Made by a program: the position numbers and the translations under genes. A model generated the notes under the pieces. That model worked only from the letters and a program-made list of their open reading frames with translations. It was not told the origin of the DNA and ran no database searches. From Bradyrhizobium canariense (GTDB lineage Bacteria; Pseudomonadota; Alphaproteobacteria; Rhizobiales; Xanthobacteraceae), in the NCBI RefSeq assembly GCF_900105125.1, contig NZ_LT629750.1, positions 2,914,001 through 2,978,000 on the forward strand: a DNA stretch of 64,000 nucleotides, read 5' to 3'. Shown here one piece after another: positions 25,341 to 33,375 of the stretch; positions within the stretch are counted from its first letter, which is position 1; each line of letters begins with the position of its first letter.

Positions 25341-25378
25341 GACCCGGGCCTCCGGCGGCCATGCCGGAGGTCCGGGTC
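25341..25378 (+). terminator. Strong hairpin after tctA
   Basis: A 16-bp stem (GACCCGGGCCTCCGGC pairing with GCCGGAGGTCCGGGTC, one G-U pair, 6-base loop) begins 11 bases after the tctA stop. No T-run follows. The G-U pair exists only in the plus-strand RNA, which supports it as the terminator of tctBA. Confidence 0.75.
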
Positions 25379-25472
25379 TGCGTCATCAGCTGCATTCACG
25401 GACGAAATCGCAGGCATAATCGTTGGCGCAGACATACGCCGGCAACACCACGGGGAATGCGGACCCCAAGTG

Positions 25473-25769
25473 TTACATTTTGTCGGGTTTGCTCTGCTTG
25501 TTCAAAGGCCTTACGCCTTGACTGCTGTCAGGCATCTTGTCCCGGCCCTGATCTCCATTGGCATCGCTGCCTCCTGAGGTGGAGGTGCCGCTTCCGCTTC
25601 GGCTCGGTTTCATCGCGTTTCCCGTGGTCGGCGAGGTACCGGGAGTGGCGGAGCTGGCCGCGGGGTCGCCGGTTACCGAGCCACGACCGCTGGGAACTCC
25701 GCTTTGTGCGTGTGCGAATGCGCCGAACAGCGTCAGGGCCGTGGCGAGTGCAAGCGTCGTGGATTTCAT
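25473..25769 (-). CDS. Small secreted Ser/Gly-rich protein
   Basis: The 98-residue product has a signal peptide (MKSTTLALATALTLFGAFAHA) followed by a disordered Ser/Gly/Thr/Pro-rich mature part ending NKQSKPDKM. No cysteines and no recognisable domain are present. The composition and size resemble many Bradyrhizobium exported small proteins of unknown role. The real signal peptide supports the gene. No partner is evident. Confidence 0.6.
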   Translation of the reverse strand: MKSTTLALATALTLFGAFAHAQSGVPSGRGSVTGDPAASSATPGTSPTTGNAMKPSRSGSGTSTSGGSDANGDQGRDKMPDSSQGVRPLNKQSKPDKM

Positions 25770-25869
25770 GGCCGTTCCTTTCGGTAGACCAACGATAATC
25801 CCTGTGTGAAAGCGAGGTTCCGCTGTTCAGAAAGCGCGAAGCCGCCATGCCGCACGCAATTACTGTAGT

Positions 25870-26097
25870 TCAGCTCGCCAACAATTGGCTGTCGTCCAGC
25901 GCATCGGACGTTCTTCGGGTGACCGCCTCGGCCGGCGAAACGTCAGTGCGTTGCTTAAAACGAGAAGCGATCTCTTCCTGCGCTTTGTGGTGCCACATCT
26001 CGGCTTCGGCCAGCAATCGCCAACTCTCGAGGGGCCGGAACACCGCGTTCTGCCGGCACAAGGATTCCATTGCACGGTAGCGAACGAGGTTACTCAT
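25870..26097 (-). CDS. Small Trp-rich helical protein of unknown function
   Basis: ATG 26097 follows GGAGG by 7 bases and gives 75 residues. The frame is open much further upstream, but that part is Arg/His-rich and out of character. The core YRAMESLCRQNAVFRPLESW and LLAEAEMWHHKAQEEIASRF resembles a family of small rhizobial proteins with CRQ-AxxxP-xxSWxxLxEAExW spacing and no assigned function. It is probably a cytoplasmic helical hairpin. Confidence 0.65.
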   Translation of the reverse strand: MSNLVRYRAMESLCRQNAVFRPLESWRLLAEAEMWHHKAQEEIASRFKQRTDVSPAEAVTRRTSDALDDSQLLAS

Positions 26098-26381
26098 CTC
26101 TCGCCTCCAGGCAGCCTGCCCGACATCATTAAAAGCTGATATTGCGATGGTGTCATCAGGATTCTTCGCCGGCAGAATTTTCTGTACAGACTCAGGAAGC
26201 AGATCGGTCGTGAGCGTCAGTAACTCAACTGGACGACACCAGTAAGACTGTCTTCCGCAGCGCAGCCTGCAATTAGATACCGAGAACCGGCGCTCCAGCC
26301 TTCGGAACTCGGGCGTTGTGTGAACGTTATGACACGTGAGCACCTGAGCTCGCTCACGTAACCGGGCCGCGCGAGAGCGCC
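26098..26381. other. Divergent intergenic region
   Basis: The 284 bp between the small helical-protein gene and the Gly-rich gene hold both promoters. A near-perfect CRP-type site is at 26319-26334. No small gene is visible. Confidence 0.45.
26319..26334. promoter_or_regulatory. Near-consensus CRP-type site
   Basis: TGTGA-ACGTTA-TGACA differs by one base from TGTGA-N6-TCACA. It lies about 55 bases upstream of the Gly-rich protein start. It is listed because two perfect sites of this type occur elsewhere in the window. Confidence 0.3.
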
Positions 26382-28001
26382 ATGTCAAGGGCAATGTCAA
26401 AAGTAAAAATTTATGCCGTTGCAGTTCTGGCGCTCGTCGTCGCAGCCAGTGCTTACGCGGCTCCGCAGCGCGGCGGTGGTGGTCGCGGCGGAGGAGCCCC
26501 GCATGCTGCTGGTGGTGGTGGCCATTTTGGTGGCGGTGGTCATTTTGGCGGTGGCGGGCATTTCGGCGGCGGGCGCGGCGGCGGTAGCCCGCATTTTGGC
26601 GGCGGCGGAGGGCACATCGGCCGGTCGGCAATATCGCGGCCCGCGGCGCGCCCCAGTTTCCACGCGCAGCGCTCTTTTGCCGTTCGCGGGGGCTCGAACC
26701 GAACTGCCGGCCGCAGCGCTACATTGCGGTCCAATCGAAACGCTTCTTTGGGCCAGAATACCTCGCGCCAGAATAGAAGCACCGCCGTCAATCGCGCCGC
26801 GAGCGTAAGGTCGCGCGCCGTTCGCAATGCGTTGAACTCGCGCTCGGTCGCCGGCGCGTTGCGCAACACGACCGCGCTGCGCAATCCAAATACGCGTGCT
26901 CAAATTGCTGCAAGCGCCGCCATGGGAGGCTGGCGTCACGACCACGGCGGCAGAGATGGCTGGTGGCGACACCGCAACGGCGGGTACGGCTGGGTCGGCC
27001 CGTTGTTTTGGCCATTCGCCTATTACGACATGTACGACTACGCGATGTGGGGATATGGCGGCCCGTTCTGGGACTATGGCTATGATGACATCTACGCCGG
27101 CATTTTCTCGCCCTATGGCTACGACGACCTCGCAGGCTATTTGCCGCAAGGCGGCATCGCTCCGCAGGCCCCGGCCCAGCAACCTGCCTCAACATCTCCC
27201 GCCGGGCCAAACGACCAATTGGCGCAAATGTGCGGCGAGGACAGCCGCGACATCGCCGGCCTGCCGATAGATCAAATCCAGCAGGCTATCCAGCCGAATG
27301 ATACCCAACGTGCGGCGCTCGACGACCTCGCGAATGCCTCGGTAAAAGCAGCGCAAGACCTCAGAGCCGCATGCCCAACCCAGATATCGTTGACGGCGCC
27401 CGCTCGACTCGCCTCCATGCAAATGCGGATCGAGGCGATGATTGCGGCAGTCGCCATCGTCCAGCCGCCATTGCAGAAATTTTACGACCTGCTGAACGAC
27501 GAGCAGAAGGCGCGGCTGAATGCGCTCGGCCAGGACGCACGTCAGGGCGAAGCCGGGCGAAGCGCAACCAGCTCGCTCGCCCAAAGCTGCGGCGCCGCGC
27601 AAACCGGCGTAATCAGCTGGCCGGCGGCTGAAATCGAAGCGAAAATTCGTCCAACGGATGCCCAACGTAGCAGTCTTGCGGCGCTCCAGGACGCCAGCGC
27701 AAAAGCGGCGGAACTGCTCAAGAACTCGTGCCAGGCGGAGGAAGCGATCACGCCGCCGGCCCGTCTCGAGGCGGTCGGCAAACGATTGAATATTCTGCTG
27801 CAAGCGGTGAAGACCGTTCGTGCCGCACTGGACGATTTCTACGGCAAGCTGAGTGACGAGCAGAAGGCTCAGTTTGAGGCGATTGGACTGCGCCACGCCG
27901 CAACCACCGCTGGTCAGCCAGCCGTTACACGAACGCATATTCATCGCCACCATGCCAGCATCGGCGGATTGATCCGGCGCTTCATTTGGCTTGCGCGATG
28001 A
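26382..28001 (+). CDS. Exported Gly-rich protein with two tandem Spy/LTXXQ-like domains
   Basis: The 539-residue protein has a signal peptide (KIYAVAVLALVVAASAYAAP) and a Gly/His repeat region with units of GGGGHF (about residues 43-68). An Arg/Asn/Ser-rich linker and an aromatic patch (GYGWVGPLFWPFAYYDMYDY) follow. Two homologous helical domains come next: residues about 282-386 (LAQMCGEDS ... FYDLLNDEQKARLNALGQ) and 402-506 (LAQSCGAAQ ... FYGKLSDEQKAQFEAIGL). Each ends in an L-(N/S)-DEQKA motif like Spy/CpxP chaperones. It likely acts in the periplasm or envelope. ATG 26394 is an alternative start. Confidence 0.75.
   Translation: MSRAMSKVKIYAVAVLALVVAASAYAAPQRGGGGRGGGAPHAAGGGGHFGGGGHFGGGGHFGGGRGGGSPHFGGGGGHIGRSAISRPAARPSFHAQRSFAVRGGSNRTAGRSATLRSNRNASLGQNTSRQNRSTAVNRAASVRSRAVRNALNSRSVAGALRNTTALRNPNTRAQIAASAAMGGWRHDHGGRDGWWRHRNGGYGWVGPLFWPFAYYDMYDYAMWGYGGPFWDYGYDDIYAGIFSPYGYDDLAGYLPQGGIAPQAPAQQPASTSPAGPNDQLAQMCGEDSRDIAGLPIDQIQQAIQPNDTQRAALDDLANASVKAAQDLRAACPTQISLTAPARLASMQMRIEAMIAAVAIVQPPLQKFYDLLNDEQKARLNALGQDARQGEAGRSATSSLAQSCGAAQTGVISWPAAEIEAKIRPTDAQRSSLAALQDASAKAAELLKNSCQAEEAITPPARLEAVGKRLNILLQAVKTVRAALDDFYGKLSDEQKAQFEAIGLRHAATTAGQPAVTRTHIHRHHASIGGLIRRFIWLAR
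26505..26600 (+). repeat. In-gene GGN repeat encoding Gly/His/Phe
   Basis: Imperfect repeats of about 18 bp (GGTGGCGGTGGTCATTTT and variants) encode tandem GGGGHF units in the Spy-like protein. Copy number may vary between strains by slippage. Confidence 0.8.
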
Positions 28002-28239
28002 AGTGAGATTATTGCCTGTCCGAGACCGTCCGTGTCGCGATTCGAAAAGCTCGCAGGCCACTGACCGTGGACAGTTCGGCGCTTCTCGCGTCGGTCGGGA
28101 TGTTCGGCCCCCACGCAAGAGACCGCGGTGAGGTTCGATGAGGCGTGGGACGCGCCGGCTGGGACAGCGTTTACACACGCCCGGGATGCTCTATACATTC
28201 GCTCCAAGAACAATCAGCCGGTCAGCGGGAGTTGAAGCA
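28002..28239. other. Intergenic, nothing recognised
   Basis: The 238-bp gap upstream of the MetE-like gene should contain its promoter. The MetE-like frame stays open to 28138, but the added residues lack family similarity. Confidence 0.4.
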
Positions 28240-29280
28240 TTGGCGTTACCGAAACATGTGTTGCCGACCACCGTCGTTGGAAGTTACCCGCAGCCCGATT
28301 GGCTGGTCGACCGCCAGATGCTGTCAAAATCCGTCCCACGGACCCGCATGACGCAGATGTGGCGGATTCCGGACGCCTACCTCGAGCAGGCGCAGGACGA
28401 TGCCACGATCGTTGCTATCAGAGACATGGAGCGCGCCGGCATCGACATCGTCACCGATGGCGAGATCAGGCGGGAGAGCTACTCCAACCGCTTTGCGACG
28501 GCGCTGGAAGGCATCGACACCGAAAACCCGGCCATCATCACCTCTCGCTCCGGCCAGGCCACCCCGGTCCCCCGCGTTGTCGGGCAAATCCGTCGCAACG
28601 GCGCAGTCGAGTTGAGGGATATGGAATTCCTTCGCCGCAACACCGACCGCGCTGCGAAAATCACCCTGCCCGGCCCGTTCACGATGAGCCAGCAGGCCAA
28701 GAACGAATTCTACAAGGACGACGAAGAGTTCGCCATGGCAATGGCGGCGGCGGTCAATGCCGAAGCGCTGGAGCTGCAGAAAGCCGGCGCCGACGTCATC
28801 CAGCTCGACGAGCCGTGGGTGCGAAACGACCCGACAGCCGCCAAGCGCTACGCCGTGAAAGCGATCAACCGCGCGCTGCAAGGCCTTACCGTACCGACCG
28901 TCGTTCACGTCTGTTTCGGGTACGCCGCCGTCGTTCCCGGCGATACCAAGCCGTCAGGCTATTCGTTTCTGGCCGAACTCGACGATTCCATCGCCGAGCA
29001 AATCTCGATCGAGGCTGCGCAGCCCAAACTCGATCTCGGCGTGCTATCGGATCTGTCGTCCAAGAAAATCCTGCTCGGCGTGATCGACCTCGGTAATCCC
29101 GAAATCGAGACCGCTGATGTCATCGCCGATCGGATCCGCGCCGGACTCAAATACGTCTCCGCCGATCGGCTGATCCCGGCGCCGGATTGCGGCATGAAAT
29201 ACATGCCGCGCCACGTGGCGTTCGGCAAGCTCAAGGCGATGAGCGACGCCGCAGCCACGGTGCGCAAGGAAGTCAGTTAG
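28240..29280 (+). CDS. MetE C-terminal-domain-like methyltransferase
   Basis: The best start is TTG 28240 (GGGAG 9 bases upstream), giving 346 residues. The protein corresponds to the C-terminal catalytic barrel of cobalamin-independent methionine synthase. It opens LPTTVVGSYPQPDWL, has QLDEPWVRNDP, the zinc-ligand pair in VVHVCFGY, and the later Cys in APDCGMKYMPR. The N-terminal half of full-length MetE is absent, as in archaeal core synthases and many uncharacterised alphaproteobacterial proteins. Methyl transfer to a thiol is likely; substrate unknown. It converges on the ABC permease gene with a 4-bp overlap. Confidence 0.8.
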   Translation: MALPKHVLPTTVVGSYPQPDWLVDRQMLSKSVPRTRMTQMWRIPDAYLEQAQDDATIVAIRDMERAGIDIVTDGEIRRESYSNRFATALEGIDTENPAIITSRSGQATPVPRVVGQIRRNGAVELRDMEFLRRNTDRAAKITLPGPFTMSQQAKNEFYKDDEEFAMAMAAAVNAEALELQKAGADVIQLDEPWVRNDPTAAKRYAVKAINRALQGLTVPTVVHVCFGYAAVVPGDTKPSGYSFLAELDDSIAEQISIEAAQPKLDLGVLSDLSSKKILLGVIDLGNPEIETADVIADRIRAGLKYVSADRLIPAPDCGMKYMPRHVAFGKLKAMSDAAATVRKEVS

Positions 29281-30083
29281 GAATTCGCCGGTTGCAAGCC
29301 GGCGGCGGGAATTTCTTGCGCCATCGCATCACGGCCGGCGCGTGTGCCGGTCTGCCAGACCGCAGCCCGCCGCTCGACCAGCCTGATCAGCAGGTTGAAC
29401 GCGACCGCCAGCGCCAGAACCAGCAGCACACCCGCAAACACATGCGCGCTTTCCAGAATGGTGCGGTAACGGGAAATCAGATACCCGATCCCCGCCGACG
29501 AGATCAGCATTTCCGACACGACCACGCCGACGATGACCAGGGCGCCTCCCACCCGCAAGCCTGACAGCACGGTGGGAATCGCGGCCGGAATGATCACGCG
29601 CGTGACGCGTTGGCTCAGCGTCGCACCCATGCTGCGGGCGGCGAGCAGGAGTTGCGGGTCGATGGTTTGAATGCCGGCAGCGGTCGCCAGCATGGTCGGC
29701 AGGAAACCGTAGATCGAAGCGAACGCAATCTTGGACTCCGAGCCGATCCCGAGCCAAACCGTGAAGACCGGATAGAGGATCACGAGCGGGATCGCATAAA
29801 GGCTCGAGACCATCGGCATGATCAGCAGGCGCGGTCGCGGCAGGCTGCCGACGATCGCGCCGGCGAGAATTCCGCCCCCACATGCGAACACCATGGCGAC
29901 GGCGATCTCGTACAGCGTCACCAGCAGTGCCTGCCCGTATTCCGCGGCATCATTCCAGCCCGCGGCCAAGGTCGAGGACAGCGACGGCAGAAACAGTTCG
30001 GGAATGACACCGAGGCGTGGCAGCACTTCCCACAACACGACCAGCGTAATGATGATGAGGCGGCGCAGCGTTGTCGACGACAT
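29277..30083 (-). CDS. ABC transporter permease (nitrate/sulfonate/taurine type), second permease
   Basis: The 268-residue protein has about six membrane segments and the cytoplasmic coupling loop AARSMGATLSQRVTRVIIPA with the EAA-type G. It belongs to the SsuC/TauC permease family. It is the last gene of a run binding protein, permease, ATPase, permease, and starts 9 bp after the ATPase stop. Two different permease genes suggest a heterodimeric channel, unlike the single permease of SsuABC. Confidence 0.88.
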   Translation of the reverse strand: MSSTTLRRLIIITLVVLWEVLPRLGVIPELFLPSLSSTLAAGWNDAAEYGQALLVTLYEIAVAMVFACGGGILAGAIVGSLPRPRLLIMPMVSSLYAIPLVILYPVFTVWLGIGSESKIAFASIYGFLPTMLATAAGIQTIDPQLLLAARSMGATLSQRVTRVIIPAAIPTVLSGLRVGGALVIVGVVVSEMLISSAGIGYLISRYRTILESAHVFAGVLLVLALAVAFNLLIRLVERRAAVWQTGTRAGRDAMAQEIPAAGLQPANS

Positions 30084-30092
30084 CGTCTTGCC

Positions 30093-30899
30093 TCACGCCG
30101 ATTTGCGGATATGGCGCCAGATACGGTCGCGCAGGCTTCCGAAGGTATCGCCGCTCAGCATTTCGAACGTGCGCGGCCTTGGCAGCGCCACTTCGAGCCG
30201 GTCCACAATGCGGCCGGGACGCGCCGACATCACGACAACTTCATCCGCGAGATAGACCGCTTCGGTCAGGCTGTGTGTCACGAAGACGATCGTCTTGCCG
30301 GTCGCAGCCCAGATTCGCAGCAATTCATCGCCCATGGTCATTCGGGTTTGCTCGTCGAGGGCCGCAAACGGCTCATCCATCAGGAGCACCGGCGGGTCCT
30401 GAACCAGACCGCGCGCAATCGAGACCCGCTGCTTCATGCCCCCGGACAATTCATGCGGATGCCGCGTCCCGAAGCCATCCAGCCCCACCAGCTGCAGCGC
30501 TTCCTGCGCCTTGGCCCGCCGCTCCTTCCTTGCGACGCCTCGCAGCGTCAGCGGGAATTCGACATTCTCTTCCGCAGTGAGCCAAGGAAACAGGCTGGGC
30601 TCCTGGAACACCACGCCCACCCGGTTCGGATCGGGAACATCGATCGGCGCGCCGCTGATCAGGATGGTTCCCGACGTCGGTCGCCGCAGCCCAGCCATCA
30701 TCATCAACAGCGACGATTTTCCGCAGCCGGAGGGGCCGACCAGCACGACAAACCGCCCCGGCTTCACCTCGAACGAGACGTCGGACAACGCCACGACGTC
30801 CTGGCCGGAGGTCCGATAGGTGTGACCGACGCCGTCGACCTGAATCGCGCCGGCGCGTGAAACCAGCTTGAGCGGGGTTATGTTCGCCAATGGCTGCAT
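30093..30899 (-). CDS. ABC transporter ATP-binding protein (SsuB/TauB-like)
   Basis: From ATG 30899 the product is 268 residues; an upstream ATG at 30914 is also possible. Walker A is GPSGCGKSS, the Q-loop lies in VFQEPSLFPWLTAEEN, the signature is LSGGMKQR, Walker B is VLLMDEPFAALDEQTR, and the H-loop is VTHSLTEAVYLAD. These match the nitrate/sulfonate/taurine ATPase family. Its start lies inside the 3' end of the first permease gene (22-bp overlap), so the two are translationally coupled. Confidence 0.92.
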   Translation of the reverse strand: MQPLANITPLKLVSRAGAIQVDGVGHTYRTSGQDVVALSDVSFEVKPGRFVVLVGPSGCGKSSLLMMMAGLRRPTSGTILISGAPIDVPDPNRVGVVFQEPSLFPWLTAEENVEFPLTLRGVARKERRAKAQEALQLVGLDGFGTRHPHELSGGMKQRVSIARGLVQDPPVLLMDEPFAALDEQTRMTMGDELLRIWAATGKTIVFVTHSLTEAVYLADEVVVMSARPGRIVDRLEVALPRPRTFEMLSGDTFGSLRDRIWRHIRKSA

Positions 30900-31633
30900 C
30901 GCGTTTCCACCCATCGGACGAGTTCGTTGAATGTCATGGCAATGATGGCGATCATCAAGACTCCGGCCAGCAATTGCTTCATCTGGAAATTTTCTCCCCA
31001 GGTCGCGATCTGATGGCCGATACCGTCGCGCGAGGCATACATCTCCGCAAGGATCACGCCGGTCAAGTTGAAGATCATCGAAATCCGCAACGCCTCGAGC
31101 AGCACCGGAAGCATGCTCGGCAGATAGACGCGAAACGCCGTCTGCACGGCGGTGGCGCCGTAGGAGCGGGCCACCGTCAAATGTTCGATCTTCACGGATT
31201 CGACCGCCGTCGTCGTCGACATGATGACGATAAAGATCGTGGAGAAGAAGCCGAAGCCGACCTTTTCCGAGAAGCCGACCCCGAACACCAGAATGAACAT
31301 CGGTAGGAAGATCGACTTTGGAATGCTGAAGGCGAAAAACAGCAGCGGTTTCATCACTTCGGAGAAATAACGATTCTCCGCGATCAGAAAGCCGATCAGG
31401 GTGCCGACGGGAACCGCCAGAACAAAGGCCGTCAACACTTCGCTCGCCGTCACCACAAGATCGTTGCGCACGCTGGCGCGCTGCAGCAGTTCGCCCAGCA
31501 TGGCAAGGCTATCGGATGCCGAGGGAAGCAAACGGGGGCTGACGGCTCCCGTTCGCGACAGCACTTCCCACACTGCAAACACCGCCAGCACGACAGCGAG
31601 GCGCGCTGCCTTTATACCAAGCGTGCCGGTCAT
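30878..31633 (-). CDS. ABC transporter permease (nitrate/sulfonate/taurine type), first permease
   Basis: The 251-residue protein has five to six membrane segments and the coupling loop VARSYGATAVQTAFRVYLPS. It is related to, but clearly different from, the second permease of the operon. It follows the binding-protein gene after 10 bp. The C-terminal WVETRCSHWRT tail overlaps the ATPase coding start. It probably pairs with the second permease. Confidence 0.88.
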   Translation of the reverse strand: MTGTLGIKAARLAVVLAVFAVWEVLSRTGAVSPRLLPSASDSLAMLGELLQRASVRNDLVVTASEVLTAFVLAVPVGTLIGFLIAENRYFSEVMKPLLFFAFSIPKSIFLPMFILVFGVGFSEKVGFGFFSTIFIVIMSTTTAVESVKIEHLTVARSYGATAVQTAFRVYLPSMLPVLLEALRISMIFNLTGVILAEMYASRDGIGHQIATWGENFQMKQLLAGVLMIAIIAMTFNELVRWVETRCSHWRT

Positions 31634-31643
31634 CGCGTTCGCC

Positions 31644-32612
31644 TCAGGGTTTGGTGGCCACCGGTTTGAACTGGGTCGAGATGATCTCGGATGCCGGCGC
31701 CAGATCCTTCATGCCGCCAAGCTTGGCCATATCGAGCGAAAGCTGAAGCGCGCCCGTAACATTGGGCGCGCTCATGTCGCCATTGGTCTCAAGCTGCAGG
31801 ATCGTATTCTCGTATTCCGCGGCAGCGATATCGGCCGGCATTTCGTACAGATCGGCGATCAGCTTGATCGCCGCTTCGCGGTTGTTGCGCATGAACATCA
31901 CCCCGCCATAGAGCGCGTTGAGCGCCTTCTGCAGCACTTCAGGCTTTTCCTGCGCGAATTTGTCGGTGGCGATCCAGCCCGAAGTCAGGTTCGGCGGAAC
32001 GTCCTTGGCGTAATCGAGGATGGTCTTGGCTTCACCCGACTTGGCGATCTGAAAACTCAACGGCGAATAAACCACCGCGGCGTCAATGTTGCCGGCGAGC
32101 AGATTGGGCACCAGCCCGCCGCCACCGACCGGCACGCGGGTGAAATCGATCTTCTTGTCCTGAACCGTCCACAGCGCCAGCAGATCCGATCCCGAACCTG
32201 CCGATGTGATGCCGACCTTCTTGCCGTTCAAATCCTTGACGCCGAGTGGCGACTTCGCCAGCACCATCAACTGCCAGCCGAAATTGCCCATCGCTCCGTT
32301 GGCAACGACCTTCGACATCACGCCCTTCTTGCGGCCGGCGGCCGGCAGCGACGGTGCGTCGAGGATGAGATCGGCTGCACCCGCGGCCATCGCCTCAAAT
32401 GTCTCCGCTCCACCGCGATAGATCGTCAACTCGGCCGTGATGCCCTCTTTTTCGAACAGCTTCTGGGACTTTGCCGCCTCGGCCACCGTCGTCGGCCAAT
32501 AGGTTTTGGTCGGCAATCCAATGCGGATGGTCTCCGCATGGGATACCGCCGGCGCCGCGAGCAGCGTCACGGCGGCGAGCGTCGCCAGGACATGGCGGCG
32601 GATGGTGGTCAT
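31644..32612 (-). CDS. ABC transporter substrate-binding protein (SsuA/NMT1-like)
   Basis: The 322-residue protein has a signal peptide (ATLAAVTLLAAPAVSHAE) and the type II binding fold. IRIGLPTKTYWPTTVAEAAK opens lobe 1, with LFEKEGITAELTIYRGGAE, VKDLNGKKVGITSAGSGSDL and the ligand-site-like FTRVPVGGGGLVPNLLAGNI. It feeds the two-permease transporter. The NMT1 family binds thiamine precursors, sulfonates, nitrate or aromatic carboxylates. A neighbouring carboxymuconolactone-decarboxylase-like gene makes an aromatic or dicarboxylate ligand plausible. Confidence 0.88.
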   Translation of the reverse strand: MTTIRRHVLATLAAVTLLAAPAVSHAETIRIGLPTKTYWPTTVAEAAKSQKLFEKEGITAELTIYRGGAETFEAMAAGAADLILDAPSLPAAGRKKGVMSKVVANGAMGNFGWQLMVLAKSPLGVKDLNGKKVGITSAGSGSDLLALWTVQDKKIDFTRVPVGGGGLVPNLLAGNIDAAVVYSPLSFQIAKSGEAKTILDYAKDVPPNLTSGWIATDKFAQEKPEVLQKALNALYGGVMFMRNNREAAIKLIADLYEMPADIAAAEYENTILQLETNGDMSAPNVTGALQLSLDMAKLGGMKDLAPASEIISTQFKPVATKP

Positions 32613-32755
32613 GATTGCGTTTCCCCTGTCTGTTTATGGTGCCTCGGAGTCTTGATGCTCCTGACCCGATTGCTTCCTTCAGTCGATTGAACCCATCATT
32701 GCTCGCGGACGGCTGGAATACAACCAACCGAAGGGTTGGAAACTCGTCCCAAGCC

Positions 32756-33133
32756 CTATCCGTTTTCCAGTTCCTTGAACGCCTCGCGCGCAATGCGGAA
32801 GCTGTCAATACCCGCGGGAACGCCGGCGTAGACGGCGACCTGAAGAAATATCTCCTTGATCTCATCCTTGGTCAGGCCATTTTTCAGCGCCGCCTTGACG
32901 TGCAGCTTCAATTCGTGCGGGCGGTTGAGCACGCTGATCATCGCCAGATTGACGATGCTGCGGGTACGGCGATCGACGCCAGGCCGGGTCCACAACGCAC
33001 CCCAGCAGAACTCGGTCGACCATTCGGCCATCGTGCGCGTGAACTCGTCAGCGCCGGCGATCGATTTGTTGACGTAGTCCTCGCCAAGCACCTCTTTGCG
33101 GACCTTGAGTCCCTTTTCAAATAGTTCGGTCAT
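32756..33133 (-). CDS. Carboxymuconolactone decarboxylase family protein
   Basis: ATG 33133 is preceded by AAGGGA, which decides against the longer frame to 33190. The 125-residue protein matches PcaC-size members: FEKGLKVRKEVLGEDYVNKS, then RTRSIVNLAMISVLNRPHEL and VAVYAGVPAGIDSFRIAREA. Full-length PcaC decarboxylates 4-carboxymuconolactone in the protocatechuate pathway; other relatives are AhpD-like peroxidases, but the CxxC of AhpD is absent here. It precedes the transporter operon by 143 bp on the same strand and may be co-transcribed. Confidence 0.85.
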   Translation of the reverse strand: MTELFEKGLKVRKEVLGEDYVNKSIAGADEFTRTMAEWSTEFCWGALWTRPGVDRRTRSIVNLAMISVLNRPHELKLHVKAALKNGLTKDEIKEIFLQVAVYAGVPAGIDSFRIAREAFKELENG

Positions 33134-33375
33134 GGTTTCCCTTGCCTCTTTTCTGGTACGGGACGGAATCGTCTGCGCACTCTTAAACATTGTTTGTCTT
33201 CAAATCCTAGTGCGACGGGTCATCACCTGTCGACCTCCAATCTTGCAGGCGGTCCGGCGCATGGACGGGGCCGAAAGCCCTGTCGCGGCGGCGTGCTCCT
33301 GACCAATTTCCGCCGCTGGTGGCCCTGCCCGGTCTCGCCGAATTGTTGGATTAGTCCATTCCGCTGCAGTATAAT
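33134..33375. other. Divergent intergenic region
   Basis: The 242 bp between the carboxymuconolactone decarboxylase-like gene and the VOC gene should hold two promoters. No clear palindrome or gene is visible. Confidence 0.4.

Noticed and set aside
26098..26631. Upstream extension of the 75-residue helical protein
   Set aside because: Extension is Arg/His-rich, runs antisense through the Spy-like gene and has no ribosome site, whereas ATG 26097 has GGAGG.
29610..32690. Long plus-strand open frames of 416 and 429 codons
   Set aside because: Antisense to the ABC permease, ATPase and binding-protein genes, which have full family motifs.
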